NCBI GenBank assembly: GCA_965365655.1
Contig: CBDUCN010000040.1
Location: 1 to 23,309, forward strand
Direction of reading: 5' to 3'
Source of the DNA: JBFHNV01 sp965365655
GTDB lineage: Bacteria > Pseudomonadota > Gammaproteobacteria > HK1
DNA: 23,309 nucleotides
Under the pieces are notes generated by a model. It worked only from the letters and a program-made list of their open reading frames with translations. It was not told the origin of the DNA and searched no databases. Both the position numbers and the translations under genes were made by a program. This document shows positions 14,739 to 21,955 of the stretch, one piece after another (positions within the stretch are counted from its first letter, which is position 1; each line of letters opens with the position of its first letter).

Positions 14739-16892
14739 ATGCCGGACCGGCGCTTCCGACTGACCATCAAGTCCAAGCTGATCCTGACGCTGGTCACGGT
14801 GACCGTCCTCGCGCTCGCGAGTGTCGCATGGATCGCGATCGGCAACGGACAGGACATCATCGTCGACGGCGTGTCACGCCATCTCACCAGCGTGCGGGCC
14901 TCCAAGGCCAACCAGATCGAGTCGTGGTTCCATCAGCTTCGCAGCCACGTGATCACGCTGGCGCAGGACCGCATGGTGGTCGCCGCGATGCGCGGATTCG
15001 GCGGTGCGTTCGGCGCGCTGCAACGGGCCGCGCCGCAGGAAGGCTGGGCCGGCGCGATCGAGTCGCACTATCGCGACCGGGTGATCCCGAAGCTCGCGGC
15101 GAACGTGGACGGCGAGCCGCAGGCCGCGCAATACCTTCCCCGCGACGCCGCCGCGATCTGGCTGCAGTATCGATACATCGCGCAGAACCCGCACCCCATC
15201 GGCGAGAAGGCGAAGCTGGACGCCGCCTCCGACGGCACCGCGTACGCCGGCGTGCACGCCACCTACCATCCGCTGTTTCGCGACATCACGTCGCGTTTCG
15301 GCTACTACGACCTGTTCCTGATCGACGCCGCGTCGCGCAGCGTGGTCTACAGCGTGTCCAAGGAGCCGGACTTCGCGATGCCGCTCGAACGGGGGCCGTA
15401 CGCGGACAGCGGCCTCGCGCGCGCGATGAAGGCGGTGCTGCGCGAGCCGGACCCGGGCTTCGTGACCATCGTGGACTTCGACACGTACCGCCCGTCGCTC
15501 GCGGCGCCCGCCGCGTTCATCGCGACGCCGGTGTTCGACGGCGCCGACCTCATCGGCGTGCTCGCGCTGCAGATCCCGGTGGACCGCATCAACGCGGTGA
15601 TGACCGGCGACGGGCAGTGGGAGGCGGACGGGCTCGAGCGCACCGGCGAGACGTACCTGGTCGGGCCCGACCGGCTGATGCGGTCGAACTCGCGCTTCCT
15701 GCTGGAGACGCCGCAGCAGTACTTCACGGATCTCGCCGAGGCCGGCGTGCAGCGCTCGCGCATCGACAGGATGCGCCAGTTCCGCACCTCCATCCTGCTG
15801 CAGGAGGTGCGTACGGAATCGGTGGACGCGGCGCTCGCGAACCGCAGCGGCACCGGGATCATCACGGATTACCGCGGCGAGGAGGTGCTGAGCGCGTACG
15901 CGCCGCTGGATATCGAGGGCGTGAACTGGGTGATCATCGCCGAGAAGGACGTGGCCGAGGCCTACGCGCCGATGCGCCGCTTCGCGCGCTACACCCTGAT
16001 CTCCATCGCGGTCGCGATCTTCGCGGTCACGCTGGTGGCGATGTGGCTCTCGGAGGCGTTCAGCGCGCCGATCCGCGGGCTGCTTTCCGACGTGCGCCGC
16101 ATCGGCGCCGGCGAGCGCACCGCGGTGGATACGCGTTATCGCGACGAGTTCGCGGAGCTCGCCGGCGCGATCAACGACGCCGCCGACGCCCTGCAGGCGC
16201 GCACGGCCGTCGCGGAAGCGCACAGCGAGCGCAGCGATGGCCTGCTGCAGCGGCTGTTGCCTCGCACCGTGATCGGGGAGCTCCTGTCGGGCGAGGAGAC
16301 CCTCGCCGAGCGCCATTCCAGCGTGTCCGTGCTGTTCGCCGACGTGATCGGCTTCACGTCGCTCGCGGACACGATGACGCCCGTGGCCTACGTGGAGATG
16401 CTGAACCGACTCATCGGCGCGTTCGACGACGCAGCGCAGCGCCACGGGGTCGAGAAGATCAAGACGCACGGCTGCGATTACGTCGCGGCCAGCGGCGTCT
16501 CGGTGGTGCGCCTCGATCACGCGCGCTGCGCGGTGGACTTCGCTGTCGACATGCTCGCGGTCGCGCGGCGCTTCAACCGCGACTGGAACACCGACGTGTC
16601 GCTCGCGATCGGGATCGCGGCGGGGCCCGCGGTCGGAGCGGTCGTAGGGCGCGATCGGCTGTCCTACGACCTCACCGGGCCGACGCCGCGCATCGCGCAC
16701 CTGCTGCAGATGAACGCGGAGCCCAACACGCTGCGCGTATCGGACGAGGTGCGCGAGAGCGTCGGGCGCGGATACGAGTTCGTCGACGCGGGCGTCGCGC
16801 GGCTGAGCGACGGCGCAGAGGTCAGGATGTGGGCGCTCTCTCCACAGTCGCGGACGGCCCCGGTGGCGCCCGCGGTCGAACAGGGCGCGTGA
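14739..16892 (+). CDS. dCACHE-HAMP class III cyclase-like sensor with altered catalytic residues
   Basis: About 717 residues: TM1 (about 11-34), a large periplasmic dCACHE-type sensor (about 38-412, with RSVVYSVSKEPDF and TGETYLVGPDRLMRSNSR), TM2 (418-438), HAMP (about 440-490), a helical linker (LLQRLLPRTVIGEL) and a class III nucleotidyl cyclase domain (about 525-700). D535 in LFADVIGFT, K575 in EKIKTHGCDY and D644 in SYDLTG keep the first metal ligand and the adenine-selecting pair. Where canonical enzymes have the second metal Asp, Asn and Arg, this one has C579, R651 and L655. The spacing equals that of the mycobacterial enzyme Rv1625c throughout, so this is not an alignment artefact. 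Probably inactive or altered as an adenylyl cyclase. TTG 14730 is an alternative start. It overlaps the channel gene by four bases. Confidence 0.9.
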   Translation: MPDRRFRLTIKSKLILTLVTVTVLALASVAWIAIGNGQDIIVDGVSRHLTSVRASKANQIESWFHQLRSHVITLAQDRMVVAAMRGFGGAFGALQRAAPQEGWAGAIESHYRDRVIPKLAANVDGEPQAAQYLPRDAAAIWLQYRYIAQNPHPIGEKAKLDAASDGTAYAGVHATYHPLFRDITSRFGYYDLFLIDAASRSVVYSVSKEPDFAMPLERGPYADSGLARAMKAVLREPDPGFVTIVDFDTYRPSLAAPAAFIATPVFDGADLIGVLALQIPVDRINAVMTGDGQWEADGLERTGETYLVGPDRLMRSNSRFLLETPQQYFTDLAEAGVQRSRIDRMRQFRTSILLQEVRTESVDAALANRSGTGIITDYRGEEVLSAYAPLDIEGVNWVIIAEKDVAEAYAPMRRFARYTLISIAVAIFAVTLVAMWLSEAFSAPIRGLLSDVRRIGAGERTAVDTRYRDEFAELAGAINDAADALQARTAVAEAHSERSDGLLQRLLPRTVIGELLSGEETLAERHSSVSVLFADVIGFTSLADTMTPVAYVEMLNRLIGAFDDAAQRHGVEKIKTHGCDYVAASGVSVVRLDHARCAVDFAVDMLAVARRFNRDWNTDVSLAIGIAAGPAVGAVVGRDRLSYDLTGPTPRIAHLLQMNAEPNTLRVSDEVRESVGRGYEFVDAGVARLSDGAEVRMWALSPQSRTAPVAPAVEQGA

Positions 16893-18313
16893 GCGCGATG
16901 GTCGCGCCCTCGGGCTGGCTCGCGTGGGGAGCGGGCCTCGCGCTGGGATTCCCGCTCGCGGTGGTCGCGCTGGGCGAGCTGGCGGCGGCGCTGGACAGGC
17001 GCAGTCCGTCGGGCGCCGCGCTGCTCAGGATGCTGCGCGCGGTGCTGCTCCCGGCGCTGGTGGTCATGCTGTTCCTGGAGTACGTGCTGGAGCTTGCGGC
17101 GGATGATCCCGTGTGGCGGGTGTTCGCGACGCTGTTCTGGCTGAGCGTGATCCACGCCACGCTGTCGTTCCTTAACCTGATGCTGTTCGCCGATGCCCGG
17201 GAGACCAGCTGGCGCTCGCGGGTGCCGCCGCTGCTGCGGGATCTGAGCCGCTTCTTCCTCGTGCTGCTCGGCGCGGCCATCGTGCTGTCCCAGGTGTGGG
17301 GCGTGGATCTGGGCGCGATGCTCACGGCGCTGGGGGTCGGCTCCATCGTGATCGGCCTCGCGCTCCAGGACACGCTGAAGAACGTGTTCGCCGGTATCGC
17401 GCTGCTCGCGGAGAATCCGTTGCGCGTCGGGGACTGGGTGCAGGTGGACGACGTCACCGGGCGCGTGGTGAACGCGAACTGGCGCTCGGTGCATATCGAG
17501 ACCTCCGACCGCGAGCTGCTGGTGATTCCGAACCTGGTGCTGAACCAGCGCTCCATCAAGAACTTCAGCTCCGACCCGGTGCACGCGGAACGGGTGAGCA
17601 TCGTGTTCGCCGGCACCGATCGCCCGAACCGGGTCAAGGACGTGCTCGAGGCGGCGTGCCGCGACATCCCGTGGCTCGCCCGCGGGCACGAGGCGCTGGT
17701 CCGGGTGCGTTCACACGAGCAGGACACCATCACCTACGAGGTCACGCTGTTCGTGGATCGCTTCGAGAACGCGGCCCGGGCGCGCGACCAGTTCACGACC
17801 CGCCTGTGGTACGCGGCCCGGCGCGGCGGTCTGACGCCGGTCGTCGCGCACGACGGTGCGGGCGATTCGATGCTGGAGCGCCTGCAGCAGGTGCCGGCGA
17901 TGGCCGCGGTGGACTCGTCGGTGTTGAAGAGCATGCTGCCCGGCATCCGGCTGCTGCACTTCGGCGAGGGCGAGCACGTGATCCGTCAGGGCGAGCACAA
18001 CGATGCCCTCTACATCATCCTGAGCGGCGTCGCGAGCGTGTACGTGGAGGACGGGCAGGGCCGCGGTGAAGAGCTCGCGCGGCTGCACCGCGGCCAGTTC
18101 TTCGGCGAGATCGGCATGCTGGGCAGCGCGAGCACCACCGCCTTCGTGCGCGCACACGAGGATCTGGAGGTGGCCGCGCTGTCCGAGGACGCCGTGCAGC
18201 TGCTCCTCGACCACTCGCCGTCCCTCGCCCGCGCGCTCAGCGAGACGGCGCAGTCCCGGCTGCGCGCCAATCCCCTGTCGCTGTCGGACGACCGCGCCGC
18301 CCCGGTCGGCTGA
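16889..18313 (+). CDS. MscS-family channel with C-terminal cyclic-nucleotide-binding domain (bCNG-like)
   Basis: The 474-residue protein has about four N-terminal membrane helices (10-31, 47-70, 78-101, 118-136), the MscS pore helix and beta domain (141-230, with GSIVIGLALQDTLKNVFAGI and NPLRVGDWVQVDDVTGRVV), the MscS C-terminal domain (about 232-335) and a cNMP-binding domain (about 350-460, with GEHVIRQGEHNDALYIILSG and FFGEIGMLG). This is the architecture of bacterial cyclic-nucleotide-gated MscS homologues (bCNG). The ribose-contacting Glu (E407) of the phosphate-binding cassette is present, but the Arg that binds the cyclic phosphate, nine residues later in PKA, is T416. GTG 16889 makes a GTGA overlap with the cyclase-like stop; ATG 16898 is an alternative. 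The overlap argues for coupled translation and a shared pathway. Inner membrane. Confidence 0.92.
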   Translation: MSAMVAPSGWLAWGAGLALGFPLAVVALGELAAALDRRSPSGAALLRMLRAVLLPALVVMLFLEYVLELAADDPVWRVFATLFWLSVIHATLSFLNLMLFADARETSWRSRVPPLLRDLSRFFLVLLGAAIVLSQVWGVDLGAMLTALGVGSIVIGLALQDTLKNVFAGIALLAENPLRVGDWVQVDDVTGRVVNANWRSVHIETSDRELLVIPNLVLNQRSIKNFSSDPVHAERVSIVFAGTDRPNRVKDVLEAACRDIPWLARGHEALVRVRSHEQDTITYEVTLFVDRFENAARARDQFTTRLWYAARRGGLTPVVAHDGAGDSMLERLQQVPAMAAVDSSVLKSMLPGIRLLHFGEGEHVIRQGEHNDALYIILSGVASVYVEDGQGRGEELARLHRGQFFGEIGMLGSASTTAFVRAHEDLEVAALSEDAVQLLLDHSPSLARALSETAQSRLRANPLSLSDDRAAPVG

Positions 18314-18422
18314 CCCGGGCGCGCCGGGCGGCACGCACACGCGCCCCGCGGCGCCGGCGCGCGCACGTGGGCCGGCCCGGGCTTCGGGTAAGCTGGCGTC
18401 GACCGTGCATCCGGAGTCCTGC

Positions 18423-20810
18423 ATGCCCGATCCGTCCGGCGACGTGACCCGCCACCAGGGGTGGTGCCCGATGTGCCGCTCGCGCTGCGGCTGCATTTCC
18501 AGCGTGCGCGCCGGGCGGCTGCTGGAGGTCGCGCCGGACCCCGATCACCCGACGGGCAAGGCGCTGTGCGCGAAGGGCCGTGCGGCGCCGGAGCTGGTGT
18601 ACAGCCGCGACCGCGTGCTGCACCCGATGCGCCGCACGAGGCCGAAGGGCGACCCGGATCCCGGCTGGCAGCGCATCTCCTGGGACGAGGCGCTGGATCG
18701 CACGGCGTCGGCGATGCGGCGCATCGCGCACGAGAGCGGCCCGGAGTCCGTCGTCTTCGCGCCGACGACCCCGAGCGGCACCTCGATCTCCGACGGCATC
18801 GCGTTCGTGGAGCGCCTGATGCGCGCGTTCGGCTCTCCGAACGAGCTCTACGGCACCGAGATCTGCAACTGGCACAAGGACGAGGCCTTCAAGCTCACGT
18901 TCGGCGCCGGCATCGGCTCGCCGGACTTCCGGCGAACGGGCTGCATCGTGCTCTGGGGCCACAACCCGAACGTCGCGTGGCTCGCGCAGGCGAGCCGCAC
19001 CGCGGATGCGCGCGCCCGCGGCGCACGGCTGGTCGTGATCGACCCGCGCCGGGTCGGACCGGCCGCGAAGGCGGACCACTGGCTGCGGGTGCGCCCGGGC
19101 ACCGACGGCGCGCTCGCGCTCGCGATGGCGAACGTGCTGCTGGAGCACGGCGCCTTCGATGCCGCGTTCCTCACCGCGTGGTCGAACGGGCCGTTCCTGG
19201 TGCGCGACGACACCGGCACGCTGCTCACCGCGAGCGACGCGGGCCTCGGGCGCGGCGCACAGCGCGTGGTGCTGGACGCGGGCACGGGCCGTCCGCGAGC
19301 CGTCGATCCGGGGGAGCCCCTGCCGGGCGACGGCGCGGAGCCGGCGCTGCTCGACGCCGCGCGCGAGGTGCGCACCGTGTACGGGCCCGTCGCGTGCCGC
19401 ACGGCCTTCGCGTGTTACCGCGAGCTGTGCGCGCAGATGCCGCCGGAGCGCGCGGCGCAGATCACGGGCGTGCCCGCCGCGTCGATCCGTGCGGCGGCGC
19501 TGCTGCTGTGGTCGTCACGGCCGGTGTCGCTGTACGCGTGGTCCGGCGTCGGGCAGCACACCAACGCGACGCAGACCGCGCGCGCGATCTCGCTGCTGTA
19601 CGCGCTCACCGGCAGCTTCGACGCGCCGGGCGGCAACGTGCGCTTCGCGGCCGCGCCGACCCGAGACGTCTCGGGCCGCGAGCTGCTCGGCGACGCGCAG
19701 CGCGCGAAGACCCTGGGCTTCGCGGAGCGCCCGCTCGGGCCGGCGAAGGACGGATGGGTGACCAGCGACGACCTGTACCGCGCGATCCTCGACGGCGATC
19801 CGTACCCGGTGCGCGGCCTGCTCGCGTTCGGCGGCAACCCGCTCGTGTCGCACGCCGACGTCGCGCGCGGGGAGCGCGCGCTGGCGCATCTCGAGTTCCA
19901 CGCCCACGCGGACCTCCACGTGACGCCCACGGCGCGCTACGCGGACGTGTTCCTGCCGGTGTGCAGCGCGTGGGAGCGCCGCGCGCTGCGCGCGGGCTTC
20001 GAGATGGACGAGGACGCGGCAGGCCTCGTGCAGTACCGCGCGCCGGTCATCGAGCCGCTCGGCGAGTCGCGCTCCGACGAGTGGATCGCGTTCGCGCTGG
20101 CCGAACGGCTCGGCCTTGCGAGCCGCTTCTGGGATGGCGACGCGGATGCCGCGTATCGCGAGATGCTGGCGCAGACGCAGGCCCAGGGCGGCCCGTCGCT
20201 GGACGCGCTGAAGGCCGCGCCGCACGGGATCCGCGTCGCGCTGGACACGCCGTTCGCGCGGCACGCGGCCGACGGCGGCCTCGCGACGCCGAGCCGGCGC
20301 GTCGAGATCTGGTCGCACGCACTGCAGGCCATCGGCCAGGCGCCGCTGCCGGAGTACGTCGCGCCCGCGATGAGCCACGCCCGGCGCCCGGATCTCGCGG
20401 CGCGCTTCCCGCTGCTGCTGACCAGCGCCAAGACCCACGCGTTCTGTCACGGTCAGCACCGCAACCTGCCGTCGCTGCGCAAGCTGCAGCGCGAGCCGCG
20501 CGTGGAGATGCACCCCGACGCGGCCGCGGCCCGCGGCATCGCCGACGGCGACGCGGTGGTCGTCGAGACGCCGGCCGGGCGCGCCATCGGGCGCGCGAGG
20601 CTGCGCGCCGACCTCGCGCCGGAGGTGGTGGCCGCGCAGCACGGCTGGTGGCAGGCCTGCGCCGAGCTGGATCTCCCCGGCTGGCCGGTGTCCGGCGACG
20701 GCAGCGCGAACTACAACCTGCTCATCGGCAACGAGGACCAGGACCCGATCAGCGGCTCGGTCGCGCACCGCTCGTACCTGTGCCAGGTGCGCGCGGCGGA
20801 CCGGGCGTGA
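18423..20810 (+). CDS. Molybdopterin-dependent oxidoreductase (DMSO reductase family)
   Basis: The 795-residue protein is a catalytic subunit of the DMSO-reductase superfamily. C15, C18, C22 and C49 in WCPMCRSRCG...ALCAKG form the N-terminal [4Fe-4S] site, and C148 in YGTEICNWHKD is at the position of the molybdenum/tungsten ligand, as in the polysulfide/thiosulfate reductase and formate dehydrogenase groups. The body contains VLWGHNPNVAW, VVIDPRR and GGNPLVSH, and the C-terminal molydopterin dinucleotide-binding domain starts around residue 655 (FPLLLTSAKTHAFCHGQHRN). There is no twin-arginine signal, so the enzyme should stay in the cytosol. ATG 18423 has GGAG seven bases upstream. No iron-sulfur or membrane electron-transfer subunit is adjacent, so the partner is elsewhere or it works alone. 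Substrate cannot be read from the sequence. Confidence 0.92.
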   Translation: MPDPSGDVTRHQGWCPMCRSRCGCISSVRAGRLLEVAPDPDHPTGKALCAKGRAAPELVYSRDRVLHPMRRTRPKGDPDPGWQRISWDEALDRTASAMRRIAHESGPESVVFAPTTPSGTSISDGIAFVERLMRAFGSPNELYGTEICNWHKDEAFKLTFGAGIGSPDFRRTGCIVLWGHNPNVAWLAQASRTADARARGARLVVIDPRRVGPAAKADHWLRVRPGTDGALALAMANVLLEHGAFDAAFLTAWSNGPFLVRDDTGTLLTASDAGLGRGAQRVVLDAGTGRPRAVDPGEPLPGDGAEPALLDAAREVRTVYGPVACRTAFACYRELCAQMPPERAAQITGVPAASIRAAALLLWSSRPVSLYAWSGVGQHTNATQTARAISLLYALTGSFDAPGGNVRFAAAPTRDVSGRELLGDAQRAKTLGFAERPLGPAKDGWVTSDDLYRAILDGDPYPVRGLLAFGGNPLVSHADVARGERALAHLEFHAHADLHVTPTARYADVFLPVCSAWERRALRAGFEMDEDAAGLVQYRAPVIEPLGESRSDEWIAFALAERLGLASRFWDGDADAAYREMLAQTQAQGGPSLDALKAAPHGIRVALDTPFARHAADGGLATPSRRVEIWSHALQAIGQAPLPEYVAPAMSHARRPDLAARFPLLLTSAKTHAFCHGQHRNLPSLRKLQREPRVEMHPDAAAARGIADGDAVVVETPAGRAIGRARLRADLAPEVVAAQHGWWQACAELDLPGWPVSGDGSANYNLLIGNEDQDPISGSVAHRSYLCQVRAADRA

Positions 20811-20832
20811 CAGCGCCGCGCGCCGGGCGCTT

Positions 20833-20838
20833 TATGAT
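20833..20838 (+). promoter_or_regulatory. Possible -10 element (TATGAT)
   Basis: TATGAT matches the sigma-70 -10 consensus at five of six positions, 47 bases before the dehydrogenase ATG, in the only AT-rich patch of this gap. No good -35 is at standard spacing; GTGACA ends 20 bases upstream, overlapping the end of the oxidoreductase gene. Confidence 0.3.
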
Positions 20839-20870
20839 GCCGGCGCGCGCGGCGGTCGCGCGCGCCTGAC

Positions 20871-20878
20871 GAGGAGGA
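20871..20878 (+). promoter_or_regulatory. Strong ribosome-binding site GAGGAGGA
   Basis: This near-perfect Shine-Dalgarno sequence ends six bases before ATG 20885 and decides that start over the TTG at 20879. It is the strongest such site in the window and suggests efficient translation of the dehydrogenase. Confidence 0.8.
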
Positions 20879-20884
20879 TTGCAC

Positions 20885-21868
20885 ATGCCCGCCGAGGTCG
20901 CGCTGCCCCCGCGAGACCGGACCACCGTCCACTTCGCGCACGTCTCGTACCGCTTCGAGGAGCGCTTCGCCGCGCGGGATACCGGGATCGCGCACTTCCA
21001 GACCTGGAATGCCGACGACACCCTCGCGCGGATCGCCGAGGCGGACGTGCTGGTGGCGACCGGTCTGTGGTCGCCCGCGCTGCTGGAACGCGGCGAGCGC
21101 CTGCGCTTCATCCAGGTGTGCGGGGCCGGCTACGACCAGTTCGACCTCGACGCGATCGGCGCGCGCGGGATACGGCTCGCGAACGGCAGCGGCGTGAACC
21201 GCAACGCGGTGAGCGACCACGCGCTGTCGCTGATGCTGGCCGCGAGCCGCAGACTGCCCGAGGCCCGCGACAACCAGCGCCGCGTGCACTGGCGGGGGAT
21301 GATCTCGGACCGCGCCGGCCGCGAGGACGAGCTCGCGGGCAAGACCCTGCTGGTGTACGGCCTCGGCGCGATAGGCGAGCGCATCGCGCGCCTCGCGAAG
21401 GCCTTCGAGATGCGCGTGGTCGGCTTCAAGCGCGACCCGGCCACGCACGGCGGCGCCGCGGACGAGGTGCACGGTACGTCGTCGTTCCGCGACTGGCTGC
21501 CGCAGGCGGACTTCGTGGTGCTGTCGTGCCCCCTCACGCCGCAGACCGCGGGCGTCGTCGACGCCGGCGCCCTCGCCTCGATGCGCGGCGACGCTTGGCT
21601 GGTGAACGTCGCGCGCGGCGGCTGCGTGGACACCGACGCGCTGGCGCGCGCGCTCCGCGACGGGGCCATCGCCGGCGCCGCGCTGGACGTGACGGATCCG
21701 GAGCCGCTGCCCGCCGACTCGCCGCTGTGGGGCATGGACAACGTGATCATCACGCCGCATACCGCCGGCGAGACGCGCCGCTACGAGGACAACGTCATCG
21801 ACATCCTGCTGGCGAACCTCGAGCGCCTGTGGGCCGGGGAGTCGACGCTGGTCAACGGCATCGTGTAG
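20885..21868 (+). CDS. NAD(P)-dependent D-2-hydroxyacid dehydrogenase
   Basis: A 327-residue member of the D-isomer-specific 2-hydroxyacid dehydrogenase family, which interconverts 2-oxoacids and D-2-hydroxyacids in the cytosol. The substrate domain contains IQVCGAGYDQFDLDAI. The Rossmann domain has GLGAIG (159-164). The catalytic residues are R244 in NVARGG, E273 in DPEPLP and H292 in ITPHTAGE, the expected Arg-Glu-His set. Length is normal. About 75 bases separate it from the oxidoreductase, and it is followed by a perfect GC hairpin. The exact substrate (glycerate, glyoxylate, lactate, phenylpyruvate-like) cannot be assigned. The neighbouring amidohydrolase suggests a catabolic context rather than serine biosynthesis, since SerA-like C-terminal ACT domains are absent. 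Confidence 0.93.
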   Translation: MPAEVALPPRDRTTVHFAHVSYRFEERFAARDTGIAHFQTWNADDTLARIAEADVLVATGLWSPALLERGERLRFIQVCGAGYDQFDLDAIGARGIRLANGSGVNRNAVSDHALSLMLAASRRLPEARDNQRRVHWRGMISDRAGREDELAGKTLLVYGLGAIGERIARLAKAFEMRVVGFKRDPATHGGAADEVHGTSSFRDWLPQADFVVLSCPLTPQTAGVVDAGALASMRGDAWLVNVARGGCVDTDALARALRDGAIAGAALDVTDPEPLPADSPLWGMDNVIITPHTAGETRRYEDNVIDILLANLERLWAGESTLVNGIV

Positions 21869-21872
21869 CCCG

Positions 21873-21897
21873 GCGAGCGGCCCGCGGGGCCGCTCGC
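21873..21897 (+). terminator. Perfect 11-bp GC hairpin without T-tract
   Basis: GCGAGCGGCCC and GGGCCGCTCGC pair perfectly around a GCG loop, four bases after the dehydrogenase stop. No run of T follows, so it is not a textbook intrinsic terminator; it may still slow polymerase or protect the 3' end. Confidence 0.6.
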
Positions 21898-21955
21898 ACC
21901 CGAACGGCGCGCCGCGCGCGTGCCCCCTTCATCCTGACTTCCGGGGAAGACCGTC

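Noticed and set aside
11984..14911. 975-residue open frame antisense to the patatin gene
   Set aside because: Composition is the Arg/His/Gln/Val-rich type expected from the reverse of GC-rich coding DNA, with no motifs; the plus-strand frame has the lipase dyad and membrane helices.
14828..16888. Long in-frame extension upstream of the channel gene
   Set aside because: It is Arg/Ala/Gly-rich low-complexity sequence read out of frame through the cyclase-like gene; the channel begins at GTG 16889 with a GTGA overlap.
11948..18313. Antiphage defence island of CBASS or Pycsar type (cyclase plus patatin or cNBD effector)
   Set aside because: The cyclase-like protein has a periplasmic dCACHE sensor and HAMP, unlike soluble defence cyclases; flanking genes are metabolic, and no integrase, restriction or other defence gene is seen. 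It remains a remote possibility only.
18314..18422. Multiple GC palindromes (for example GGGCCGGCCC) as operators
   Set aside because: Short self-complementary GC strings are expected by chance here; none has flanking structure or pairs up with another copy.
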